DNA from: Closterium sp. Naga37s-1
Lineage: Eukaryota; Streptophyta; Zygnematophyceae; Desmidiales; Closteriaceae
Assembly (NCBI GenBank): GCA_947471745.1
Contig: CANJKZ010000139.1
Location: 434,001-498,000 of the forward strand
Length of the DNA stretch: 64,000 nucleotides
Direction of reading: 5' to 3'
Part shown: positions 10,790 through 20,200 of the stretch, piece after piece
Numbering within the stretch: position 1 is the stretch's first letter
Layout: the number at the start of each line of letters is the position of its first letter
Program-made: the position numbers and the translations under genes
Notes under the pieces: generated by a model
Database searches by the model: none
Told to the model about the DNA's origin: nothing
Seen by the model: only the letters and a program-made list of their open reading frames with translations

Positions 10790-11560
10790 CATGCAAGCAA
10801 GGACGGCGCGACGGACAGGGTGGCGCGCAAGCGCTAGGGAAGCACGCAGGGCAGGGCGGGGCGGCGCACGGCTAGGGCAGGGCGGCGCAACCGGCAGGGC
10901 CGGGCGGCCGCCAGTAGGGCGGCGCGCGGGCAGGGCAGGGCAGGGCGGCGGCCAGCAGGGCGGCACGCGGGCAGGGCAGGGCAGCGCGGCGGCCAGCAGG
11001 GTAGCGCGCGGCCAGCAGGGCCGCGCACGGGCAGGGCAGGGCGTGGGCGGGCGACGCGACGCAGGGAAGGGCGGGGCGCGCGGGGGAAGCGCGACGCAGG
11101 GCAAGGCGTGCGCGGGTCAGCGTGATGCAGGGCATGGCCAAGCGCGCGGGGGCAGCGTGACGCAGGGCACGGCGTGCGCGGGGCGGCGCGACGCAGGGCA
11201 GGGCGCACGCGGGTGGCGCGACGCGGGGCAGGGCAGGGCGTGCGCGGGCGGCGCGATGCAGGGCAGGGCGTGCGCGGGGCAGCTCAACGCAGGGCAGGGC
11301 CAGGCGGGCGCGGGCAGCGTGATGCAGGGCAGGGCGTACGCGGGGCGGCGCGACGCAGGGCAGGGCACGCGCGGGCGGCGCGACGCGGGGCAGGGCAGGG
11401 CGTGCGAGGGCGGTGCGACGCAGAACAGGGCGCGCGCGGGGCGGCGTAACGCAGGGTAGGGCAGAGCGCGTGCTGAGCAGCGCAACGCAAGGCAGGGGAG
11501 GGCAGCGCGGCAGCCAGCAGGGCGGCGCGCGGGCAGGGGAGCGCGACTGGTGGGGCAACG
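10790..11560. repeat. GC-rich minisatellite in the leader of element A
   Basis: Imperfect tandem units of about 28-33 bp built from gcgacgcagggcagggcgtg and gcgcggg fill the space between gag and the primer-binding site. All six frames are open for long stretches, which explains several long Arg/Gly or Pro/Arg frames that are not genes. It occupies the position of the leader repeat in element B. Confidence 0.85.
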
Positions 11561-11668
11561 CGATAGACAGGGTAGGGCGCTACGGGCAGGGTAACGCGCT
11601 ACGGGCAGGGAACTGTATGGTGGGCCCTAAAAAAACACGGTCGTGGAACAGGGCCTGCTCTGAAACCA

Positions 11669-11796
11669 TGTTAGAAACTGAACGAGGAATGAATGAACTA
11701 AGGTCGATGTGGGTACAAGTACTAACCCTAATTGGGTTGCACCCCTTATGGGCGCGTACACAGCCTACACAGCCTAAACATTATAATAGTTTGACA
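11669..11796 (-). repeat. 5' LTR of element A with primer-binding site
   Basis: 128 bp, TG..CA, paired with 4265-4395. On the minus strand it is followed directly by TGGTTTCAGAGC (plus 11657-11668), one base from the initiator-tRNA-Met-type site TGGTATCAGAGC used by many plant copia elements. The next five bases after the outer end (11797-11801, GCGCG) repeat those before 4265. Confidence 0.85.
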
Positions 11797-12216
11797 GCGC
11801 GTAGGTCGGGCGCAGGCTGCAGGCGGCAGCGCGAGCAGCGCGCTAAGCCGCAGGGGCGCGTAGCGTGCGCACGCAAGATGCGCGTAGGCAGCGCGCAGGC
11901 CAACAGGTGCGCGGGTAGGAGAGACGCGCGACAGTACACAGCAGCGCGCGGGCAGGGAAGGCAGCGCGCGTGTCAGCAGGGCAGTGCGCGTGACAGCAGG
12001 ACAGAACAGCGCTAAGGCACTTTGGGCAGGAACGAGCGGAACGATTCGGTGGGCCCTAAAAAAAAACCTAGCAGGTTTCCTGCTATGAAACCATGTCAGA
12101 ATGAACTGTGCAGGAATGATTGCATCGAGCAGCAGATACAAGTATGAAACCCTAAAGCGGTGTAGTCACTAGAGTTTGCCCCACTACAGCCTAGAACATA
12201 CAAATATAACTTGACA
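11797..12216 (-). mobile_element. Element B: outer leader and 5' LTR
   Basis: 12094-12216 is a 123-bp TG..CA sequence related to the LTRs of A and F (shared features: cccactacagcctag, a TTGACA end). On the minus strand it is followed by TGGTTTCATAGC (12082-12093), a variant primer-binding site. 11797-12081 is GC-rich leader that continues at 4264 once A is removed. The matching 3' LTR of B must lie outside the window. Confidence 0.75.
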
Positions 12217-13305
12217 CCTCATTCCATCTCTACTCCCCACAAGGCCTCTGGATTGCGGGGCGTTTTACCTTGTTTAGCCTGTTTTTCAGAGCGATTTTTG
12301 GCCACCACACAGCTAAAACAACATTCGTCGCATGTGCTACCCTGCCCAGCGCTGTGAAATTCAGCCTGCTTTATCGGTTAACCATACTGTGAAACCATGC
12401 CTTGTCGGAGCTCGATTCTAGAAGCACCCTGCTGAAAATCTTGACTGATCTGCTGGAGCGTTGCAAAGTCCCTACACTCACGTGAAATGCTGAACTGCCT
12501 GTTGGAAAACTCACCAAGTCACTTTGAGATCGGTAAAGAATTTTAGTTCAAGAGAGACAGAGGGAGAGGCAGCGAGGGGCAGAGGGGTCAAAGGGAATGA
12601 TCATAGTCAAGGAAGCTGAATGTGGCAAAAAATTTACGAGTTACTGAATACAAACCTATGTCGGAGACTTCAGTCGTTGCTCCTAACAAAGAGCAGTAGT
12701 GAGGCGAGCTCAGCTTCTCTTTCTTTATACACACTCCCTTGCCAAGGCGTTTCTCGACGCTTCATCTATACATAAGTAAATTACCCTGGGCGTTCTCAAA
12801 GAATATACGCCGCCACCTCTGATATTGGGATCGGAACACCAGTGGAAGGTCCCCTAAAATGAATCAAGAGTCTTGGCTGCCATCCATCCATTCTTCAGTT
12901 ACTGGTATCACTTGAGGCATGCGAAAAGTCATATGGACCCCATTTTTGCTGTGGCGAAGCTGGCGAGGTAGGCGAAAAGCCCTTGCTGGGTTCACTCCAT
13001 CCGATAAGGGGAAGGCCTCGTGCGTCTAACGAGCGCCCAGTAGGGCGTGGAAAAGTTTGGCGTTTTGGTTAGATTCCCTTGCCGGCTCATATTTGTCAGT
13101 GCGGCCCCGAGCTACTCACTCACCTCGCCCTACCTGTCATGAGCACACATACGTGCAACCTGGCGAAAGTCAGCCCGATCCGCGGTCCCTCCTCGTTTCG
13201 AGTCGGACTCACCATCTGCTTTTCTGTTCAAGCTGCAATGTGATAGTAGTTTCTGTTTGCCGCCTGCTGCCGAGCTGACCAGCGCCGAGGGGGTCAGCTC
13301 TTAGC
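12217..13305. other. Intergenic DNA, no gene recognised
   Basis: Balanced base composition and no long open frame. It contains a segment (about 13012-13140) that resembles 62030-62175, starting with gtgcgtctaacgagc. Nothing else could be assigned. Confidence 0.5.
13015..13140. repeat. Dispersed segment, copy 1 (other copy near 62036)
   Basis: gtgcgtctaacgagc, cccagtaggg and aagtttggcg occur in the same order and spacing here and at 62036-62080, followed by weaker similarity (ccttgccggc, then an ATG context with catgag and gtgcaacc). The copies are in the same orientation. This could be an old noncoding repeat or related 5' gene regions. Confidence 0.55.
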
Positions 13306-13530
13306 ATGGCCTCTATGCTGGCGAAGTATTCGAGTGCCGGCTTCATTGCGAAGCTTCTCACGGCGCTGCTGGGGGCGAGTCTTCTGCTGCCGTCTAGTAC
13401 CAATGCCGCGGCGGCGTACCCCAACTGTATCTCTCAACGGAATGGAGAGTGGCGCTCCATTTTGCCCGGGGTGACGCTCGGGGGTGACGCTTTCGGGAGC
13501 GTCACCCTGACCCGGGCAGAAAAAAACTAA
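13306..13530 (+). CDS. Small ORF with a signal-peptide-like start, unproven
   Basis: A 74-codon frame beginning MASMLAKYSSAG with a hydrophobic stretch (IAKLLTALLGASLLLP) and an Ala-rich possible cleavage region (NAAAAYP). It looks like a secretory signal followed by a short tail. The last third runs into the foldback element at 13464-13641, so the real gene, if any, was truncated or uses a splice site before that. No family is recognised, and chance is a real alternative. Confidence 0.3.
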   Translation: MASMLAKYSSAGFIAKLLTALLGASLLLPSSTNAAAAYPNCISQRNGEWRSILPGVTLGGDAFGSVTLTRAEKN

Positions 13531-13641
13531 AACCCATATGGACCGGCATGCCATTCGGGAGCCTAAACCCTAAAACTTTAGGGTTGAGGCTCCCGAATCG
13601 CATGCCGTCCATCTGGGGTTTAGTTTTTTTGCCCCGGGCAG
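13464..13641. repeat. Foldback (MITE-like) element
   Basis: Two arms of about 64 bp (13511-13575 and 13578-13640) are near-perfect inverted copies: cccgggcag and gcatgcc..attcgggagcct on the left and their complements on the right, meeting at ccctaaaactttaggg. A smaller inverted pair (gcccggggtgacgctc at 13464 and gagcgtcaccctgacccggg near 13498) sits on its left. No protein is encoded. Such hairpins are typical of nonautonomous DNA elements, but I cannot identify a target duplication. Confidence 0.75.
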
Positions 13642-14146
13642 TTTGTCGTTTTGTTGTCTCCTCTTTGTCGTTTCCTCGCCCCCTCCAGTCCGTTGAGATA
13701 TACTAGCCTGTCCGCTGACCGGCAAGCCACGTCACAAAATTCCTGGCCCCCAAAGCATGACCACATATGTAGCATTCTTTTAGGTATCCTACGTGAGCTA
13801 TGTTCGAACACCATCCAATCATGCTGGGAACTATGCTTCGAAGGTTGGGTTTCGAGAGAGACACCTTGTAAGGAATTTTCCCGAATTCCTTATCGGGGTT
13901 GACTGCTTCGCGTACAGCCCGATTTTCGGACTTTGCACGTTCGGCCGATTTCAACGCTGCCGAGGCTCCTCGCGTCGCCTTCGGCATTTTCCCATCGCCA
14001 AACCTGCACCCAACCTTGCTCGTCCGAGGTTCCCTCCTAGCTAGGCTAGTCCCTACATTAGTCTGTGCCTTCATTGTATTCTCAGATCAGTTAATCACAG
14101 TCTCGTTATTCGTTTACCTGCGCACTCTCTTTTACAACTCATAACA
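13642..14146 (+). repeat. Probable 5' LTR of gypsy H (left end uncertain)
   Basis: The right end is set by ataaca just before the primer-binding site at 14149. The left end cannot be fixed because the 3' LTR is missing from the window; it could lie anywhere between about 13642 and 13810. No open frame of note. Confidence 0.45.
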
Positions 14147-14148
14147 CC

Positions 14149-14160
14149 TGGTATCAGAGC
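14149..14160 (+). other. Primer-binding site of gypsy H
   Basis: TGGTATCAGAGC, complementary to the 3' end of plant initiator tRNA-Met, two bases after the LTR end. It marks the start of minus-strand DNA synthesis. Confidence 0.85.
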
Positions 14161-14346
14161 TACTTTCCAAGTTCACCCCGCTTTTCCGAGGGTAGTTTGG
14201 TGGCACGGGTGTGGCTGGTTTAGTGACTACACGACGGTTGGCTGCAGGGATTGTTAATTCAATCCTGCCCGACTCCGATAGTTCGTGTTTTCACTTGCCT
14301 GAAGGCCACGGAGACCCGCTTGCCCACCAGACAAAGCGCTAGGCAC

Positions 14347-15390
14347 ATGGATCAGGAGGCGGTTAACAGGATGATGGCGCAAGTGGCAGAAATGCAGGAA
14401 AGCATGAAGTCGTTAATGGCGGAAGTGACAACACTGCGTGAAGAAAACGCCGAGCTACGCCAGACGCGACGTGAAGCGCGTCAGGTGTCGCCCGAGGACG
14501 AAGGCGAGGGCAACAGTCAGGCGGTGAGCAATCCCTTGGACGCGCTCACACGTGACTTCGGAGAGGAAGATGGGCAGCGAGCGGCAGCAGCGCCAGTTGC
14601 AGTAACGACGATCAAGATCAAGCCCGTCAACCCGCCCCCATTTAATCCTACGGACAAGACAGTTACAGTAAAGGGGTGGCTGTTCGGGGTCGAGGTCTTC
14701 TTCACTGCAGCAGGAGTTAATGACGACGCCACGCGTATTAATAACGCGGTTTCGCTTCTTCGAGGTGCAGCGCTTGAGTGGTGGCGCCAAACCTTGGAAA
14801 CGGGGACGCCGACAGGTGTGACGCATGCGGCAGACGGGACCTCAACAGTGACTAATCAAGTGGCAGAACCGATCTTCGGAGTGACCAAGATACGCACGTG
14901 GAAAGAGTGGGGCGCAGCCTTACGAGATCGCTTCGAGCACGTATCCGCCTCGGAGCAAGCTCGCATGAAGCTGCGTGCATGGTCGCAGATGGCTTCTGTC
15001 CAAGACTACACGGCATCGTTTATGGGCCTCGGCGACCAAGTTGATGACATGTCGGAAGCAGAGCGGTTGGATAAATATATCAGCGGCCTCAAATACGAGA
15101 TACAGTACGAGGTTCGCAGGGGCCGCCCGACATCATTCCTTGAAGCAGTACGGCTGGCGGAGGCAACAGATGTGTTGATGCAGTACGCGAGAGCAGCTTC
15201 CAGGGATGGAAACCGCTTTCGTGGCCAGACCCATCGGACCACGATCAACGCCGTCCATACACCCGACCGCCCTCCTAAAGGACCGTGTTACCGGTGTGGG
15301 AAGACGGGTCACTACATGAAAGACTGCCACGAGAAAAAGCCGCTGACGGGGAATGACAGGAAGGAGCAGGGAAATGGGAGGAGTCAGTAA
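14347..15390 (+). CDS. Gypsy H gag
   Basis: The ATG at 14347 starts a 347-codon gag. Residues 1-45 (MDQEAVNRMMAQ, LREENAELRQTRRE) form a likely coiled coil. The middle is a retrotransposon-gag capsid domain with VKGWLFGVEVFF, GAALEWWRQTLE and FEHVSASEQARMKLR. The end has a CCHC zinc knuckle, CYRCGKTGHYMKDC, that binds element RNA. The frame is intact up to TAA at 15388-15390. Protease lies in the -1 frame and overlaps gag by 34 nt, so pol is probably made by frameshifting. Of the protein genes in the window this is one of the few undamaged. Confidence 0.85.
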   Translation: MDQEAVNRMMAQVAEMQESMKSLMAEVTTLREENAELRQTRREARQVSPEDEGEGNSQAVSNPLDALTRDFGEEDGQRAAAAPVAVTTIKIKPVNPPPFNPTDKTVTVKGWLFGVEVFFTAAGVNDDATRINNAVSLLRGAALEWWRQTLETGTPTGVTHAADGTSTVTNQVAEPIFGVTKIRTWKEWGAALRDRFEHVSASEQARMKLRAWSQMASVQDYTASFMGLGDQVDDMSEAERLDKYISGLKYEIQYEVRRGRPTSFLEAVRLAEATDVLMQYARAASRDGNRFRGQTHRTTINAVHTPDRPPKGPCYRCGKTGHYMKDCHEKKPLTGNDRKEQGNGRSQ

Positions 15391-15820
15391 TTAGCGGGCC
15401 CTGTACTGACTGTGCTCCGTCGCCCGAACCCTACCATCCCCACCGAGTCGTGGTTCCGATTCATGCAATCGATCGCACTCTGCCGAATAACGGGGATACA
15501 CATGTGGATCACCCTGTGCTGGTCGCTGGCAAGGTGTTAAAAAATCACTTGAAAATGTTCGTTGATGGAGGGGCCAGCCATAGCCTCTTCAAATTGGCGA
15601 GCGCAAAAAAATGCAAGCTGCAACTTGACAGGTGTTTGCCCGAAATTGACGCCCGCCTCGTGGATGGGACGCCTCTGGCGATAACGGAAGAAACGCGGAC
15701 GGTCAGGATCGACTGCGGTGACAATTTCGGCTTCAGCATGAAGTTCCTCGCGACGACGCTGGACGGCTGGGACGTGCTGCTGGGACGTGATTGGCTGCGA
15801 CGGCACAACCCCGTCATCGA
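15357..15820 (+). pseudogene. Gypsy H protease (5' part of split pol)
   Basis: The -1 frame relative to gag is open from 15357. It contains a retroviral-type aspartic protease: FVDGGASHSLF (Gly where Ser or Thr is usual after Asp) and the second hydrophobic motif WDVLLGRDWLRRHNP. It stops being element H at 15820, where copia G begins; the few codons beyond are LTR sequence. The frame resumes at 23252. Protease would release gag and pol proteins. Confidence 0.75.
15369..15375 (+). promoter_or_regulatory. Candidate -1 ribosomal frameshift site
   Basis: G GGA AAT, in phase with gag (cag|gga|aat), fits the X XXY YYZ slippery heptamer. It lies 12 nt before the gag stop and inside the only window (15357-15390) where the -1 frame is open into protease. 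I did not find a clear downstream pseudoknot by eye. Confidence 0.5.
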
Positions 15821-16880
15821 TGTCAACGGGAGTGCTGTGTGGCCCCGTCCTCGCTTGGGCGGAGCCGACCTTGTGGTCGAGCGTGCGGGGGATGCAGCCG
15901 ACCAATAACAGTGGGCACGGGGGCCACTGCAAGGGCGCCGAGCTGGAGGGCGACTGGCTGGAGGGCGCCGAGCAGGAGGACGCCGCCCTGGACGCCTGGT
16001 TGGCGTCCTGGACTCCTGGACGGCGTCCTGGGAAGCTGGACGCCGACCTGGGCGCCGGTACGACTACCCGAGCGCCTGGTCGACGTCGTGGGCGCCTGCA
16101 CGGCGTCCTGGGAGGCCAGACGCCGACCTGGGCGTCTGGTCGACGTCCTGGGAGGCTGGACGCCGCTCTGGAGGTCTGCACGGCGTCCTGGGGCGCCTGG
16201 ACGCCGACCTGGGTGTTTGAACGGCGTCCTGGACGCCTGGATGCTGAAGAGGGGACGCCGGGCATGTGTGGCCGGGCTACGAACTGCACTGGTCGACCAG
16301 GCGTGGTTGCCCGGTCGACCGGGATACCCGGGCGACGTGTGCGAGTGTCGCCGAGGTGGAGTCTGCGAGGCCGACCTCGGGGGTGGTATCCCGAGGTCGA
16401 CGTGGCTGGTGGGCGCAGTTGCTGGCGTGGAGTCTGCCAGGCGTCTGCGCTGTGCACGTGACAAGGACGAGTGCACCAACCAGCTGCGCTCACCTGCGAA
16501 GCAGGTGCACCGTTGTCCTGCGGGTGCAACGCTGTGCAGCCGACTTGCTGCAGCGTTGGCAGACCGTGGACTTGCAACGTTGGCGCACCGCTACTCTGCA
16601 ACGCTGGAGCGGTGCGAGCGCTGCTGCGCTGGAGCGCGATCGACCATGCTGCGGTGGAGGTCGACCAGCAGCCTAGCTAGCTCTGATGTAGTCTGTGTTG
16701 CCAATGTTGTTCCTAACCATTATTCTGAACCTTTCCTAGTGGAACTCTTGCCAACTTTCCCCGTGAACCAGCAAGTGTGTGCGCACAAGGAAACGACTAA
16801 GGAACGAACGAACGCAGAGATCACACGAGCACTCGTGCCTAGCCCGCAACCTAGCTCCCGTTGCTAAAGTTATCTCCGCA
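15821..16880 (+). repeat. 5' LTR of copia G (1060 bp)
   Basis: Starts TGTCAACGGG and ends ATCTCCGCA. About 15990-16250 consists of imperfect tandem units rich in gacgcc, ggcgtcctgg and gtcgac, which explains the length difference from the 3' copy (980 bp) and the solo LTR (1170 bp). Open frames across it on both strands are due to this repeat. The LTR should hold the promoter and polyadenylation signals, but I cannot place them. Confidence 0.9.
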
Positions 16881-16999
16881 TGGTGCGGTGAGCGTGGACG
16901 ACACCGCGACGTAGTTCAGTCTAGCCGACTTCACACCAACCGTGTTCGTAGAACGGCAGCCGTGCAGTCACTAGCGTGCGCGTAGGTGACGCCGAGGTG

Positions 17000-17218
17000 A
17001 TGGACACCCTGGAGGCACAGCTGGAGGATGCGAGGAGACGCCATGAGGCCCAGGAGTACGGGGCGATACCCTGGGCAGTCGTCGAGGCAGGACTCCGCTC
17101 CGTGTGGGCGGCGGAGCACCCCCCTTCTCGGCCTGCCTCTCCTCGACCGGTGAACAACGACGGCGGCGTCGACGTGGGCGTAAACGCCGGTGGAGGCCAG
17201 GTCGGCAGCAGTGCCTGA
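17000..17218 (+). CDS. Short ORF upstream of, and in frame with, copia G gag
   Basis: 72 codons from ATG 17000: MDTLEAQLEDARRRHEAQ, a likely coiled coil, then Ala/Gly/Pro-rich to TGA at 17216-17218. It lies in the same frame as the main ORF, which starts only 64 nt later. It may be the original gag N-terminus cut off by a nonsense mutation, or a regulatory upstream ORF. Confidence 0.4.
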   Translation: MDTLEAQLEDARRRHEAQEYGAIPWAVVEAGLRSVWAAEHPPSRPASPRPVNNDGGVDVGVNAGGGQVGSSA

Positions 17219-17281
17219 GGCACGTCGAGGCAGAGAGGTGTGATTCACGCCGGTGAAGCCGGCGGCGTTCAGGCGCGAGGG

Positions 17282-20200
17282 ATGCAGTCGTCGGCGGCTG
17301 CAGGCTCCTCGCAGGGCGACGCCGGTGGGCGTCGAAGGGGATCGTCGCCGATGTTGGCGACCCAGGTGACGGCGGGCGGGATTGCACCGAGTTACGGCTA
17401 CTTCAAGTTCACGCCGGACAGGATCTTGGTCACCCCGCCACTCGTTGGTCGACCGGACATTCTCACCTGGAAGGAAGCTATCGAGCCCCAGCTGGAGATG
17501 GCCGGGCTGATTGGCTTCGCCCGAGGGACCGTGGCGACGCCGGAGGAGCACCACGCCGACTTACGAGCGGAGTTTCGCGCCGTGCAGCTGTTGACCTTCA
17601 CGGTCATCTCGCGGTGCTGCTCGCCGGGCGTGCAGATCGCCTTGAAGTGGTGCCGGGAGTACCTCGACGCCGGGCACCGGGCGTGGCACTTCATTGAGTC
17701 GACCTACCAAGTCACCGACGACTTGTTCATCTCCCAGCTGGAGGGGCAGCTGACGCACCTGCGTATGGGCGACGAGGAGACGGCGACCGACTACTGCAAC
17801 CGAGCCCGGCGAATTCTCGCCACCATCAGGATGGCCGGCGCCCAGTACTCGACGGCGTCGTACGTCACCCACATCATGCAGGGGCTCTCGAGCAGCTACA
17901 ACCTCCTGAAGCGGCTGTCCATGGCGCCGAGCACGAGGCAGACGCTCAACGAGGACAATTTGACCTCGTACATCCTGCAGGACGAGGCGATGCAGGAAGC
18001 TGAGCGGTCCCAGGAGCTCTTGGCGCAGGCGAACTTCGTCGCCCCGGCGAAGCAAGGTGGCCGACCGGGGCAGCGGGGGCAGTCTGGCAGCAGCAGTAGC
18101 AGTGGCTGGAAGCCGAGCAAGGACGCCGACAAGAAGAAGTCGGCTAAGGATAGCGGTCGTGGAGGAGGAGGCCGACGCCGGGAATGCTGGCTGTGCGGCG
18201 ACTTCGATCACCTCTCCTTCGAGTGCCCCGACTGCAGCGATACCGACGACGACGACGCCAAGGGAGGCCGCGGTAGGTCGGCTAACCGTCGTCCCCGTCG
18301 AGGAAATCAGCCGCGCAAGGAGAAGCAGTCGACCCAGTCGACCACGGCGAAGGACGCCGACTCCTCTGCTGGCGGCAAGGAGCGAGACGACAAGGCGGCG
18401 TCGTTCTCGCTGGTCGGCGTCGTAGAGACGACCGTCTCGCTGGCGCCGGAGGCCGGTGAGGACTTCCACGCGGTGGCAGCGGCTGTGCAGGCGAACCCGG
18501 CGGTGGTCCTGCTCGACAGCGGCTGCTCGCACCACCTGATAGGGACTAAGGAGGCCTTCGTCGACCTGCAGCCGAGCGGCTCCATCGAGCACGTGCGCGG
18601 CTTCAATGGGGCGCTGCAGGACGTTCAGGGCCGCGGCATTGTCGCTCTGCAAGGGGAGGCCGGGAAGCAAGTGCTCATCCCCGACGTGCTCTACGTCCCG
18701 GGAGTGCGAGCAAACCTACTTTCAGCTGGCCAACTGAAGGAGCACGGCGTGAAGCTGCAGGAGGACGGCGACGGGATGCTCCTCGTCTCAGCGGCGGGAG
18801 AGGTGCTCGGCCGGGCAACGTATACCGGGCGTGTACTCTGCACCGACCTGCGCCCCTGCTCGGCCAAGCAGACGACGCCCACCGCGGAGGTAGTGGCCCT
18901 GCGGGCGATCGTCTCGGGGACGAAGGCAACGCCGGACAAACTGCACGCGAGGCTTGCGCACGTCGACATGGACACCATCCGGAGCTCGGTGAAGCACGAG
19001 GTCGCCACCGGGCTGGACCTCCAGTCGGCGTCTGGCGCCGACTTACCGTGTGTTTCGTGCGTCGGCGGGAAGCTGGCGCGACACACCTTCCCCGACAAAG
19101 GCTCCGACGCCGACGCAGTGCTGGCCGTCGTGCACATTGACCTGTGCGGGCCGTTTCGTGTTGCTGCCAAGGATGGTAGCCTGTACTTCTTGCTGCTAAA
19201 GGACCGCAAGACCCGCTACGTGTGGGTGAGGCCGGTCGCCAAGAAGTCGGACGTGTTGCAGGAATTCGTGCAGTGGCTGGCGGTGGCTGAGCGGCAGACG
19301 AAGCAGTCGGTGTTGATGCTGCGCTCTGACCGGGGAGGGGAGTTCCTCGGGAAGCAGTTCACCGACTTCGTGAACGGCAAGGGGATCGTCCACGACCTGA
19401 CATGCCCGTACACCCCGCAGCAGAACGGCATGGCGGAGCGGGAGATGAGGACGGTGGTGGAGTCGGTGCGCACGATGCTGCTGCACATGGGCGTGCAACA
19501 CCACTGGTGGCACCTAGCTCTGCGGCAGGCCGTCTGGGTCCGCAACTGTCTTGAGAGGTCGGCGCTGCCGCCGGGGACGACGCCGTACCAGCTGCTCACC
19601 GGGAAGAAGCCCGACTTGTCGCTGGCGCGGGTGTGGGGCTGCATGGCGCAGTTCTTGGTCCCTGAGCAGCAGCGTGGTGGGAAGCTGAAGCCGAAGGCCA
19701 GGTGGGGCCTTCACCTCGGCGTGTCTGAGGAGAGCAAGGGCTGGGAGCTCCTTGACATCGCCGACCAGCGGGTGGTCACCACGTCGGACGTGGTGTTCTA
19801 TGAGAGCATGTCGCTGGAGGTGTGGAAGTCGGCGCATGGGCCGGCGTCCGGGCGGATGCCCGTTCACCCGCCAACGGACACCTCGATGGCGACGCTGCCT
19901 CTGCCTGCCGAGGTCGGTGAGCCTGCTGGTGAGGACGCCGAGGTCGTCCCCACTCCCTGCCCTTCGCCTGCCCCTCCCCTTGTTGCCGACTTGCATGGGC
20001 TGACCCAGACGTCGGCCTCCGGTGATGAGGGGAGAAGTGGGGCGTCACCTGTGGCGCCGGCCCCAAGCATCGCCGGTGGCCGACGTGATGCCGTGAAGGT
20101 TGACGTGGGAGCGAAGCTGACGCCGACTAGGAGGCAGCAGGTGGTGCAGCCGACTTTGGTGAAGCCGGTGAAGGAGACGCCGCCTGCAGAACAGCAGCTG

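Larger units (their letters stand above)
4265..11796 (-). mobile_element. Ty1/copia element A with an inverted internal block
   Basis: Two related LTRs (4265-4395 and 11669-11796) in direct orientation bound this element, flanked by GCGCG on both sides (4260-4264 and 11797-11801). The 5' LTR is on the right, so the element lies on the minus strand. Gag (9392-10751) and the RNase H end (4646-5052) are on the minus strand as expected, but the protease-integrase-RT block between them (5053-9186) is on the plus strand. The left breakpoint joins the RNase H residues DDLATQRSSQ to the protease motif LDSGAS. The right breakpoint joins the RT/RNase H residues HADVSW, through about 200 bp of filler, to the gag end. 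The two ends match one cut and flip of a single element. Several stops and frameshifts also disable it. Confidence 0.85.

Noticed and set aside
10790..11560. Arg/Gly/Ala-rich or Pro/Arg-rich frames of up to 228 codons
   Set aside because: GC-rich minisatellite in the leader of element A; open in all frames.
15787..16867. Frames of 224-358 codons on both strands at the end of gypsy H protease
   Set aside because: They lie in the repeat-rich LTR of copia G, and the same frames recur in the 3' LTR at 22362-23238.
16881..16893. Assignment of the primer-binding site of copia G to a particular tRNA
   Set aside because: tggtgcggtgagc has the expected TGG start, but I could not match it to a tRNA end with confidence.
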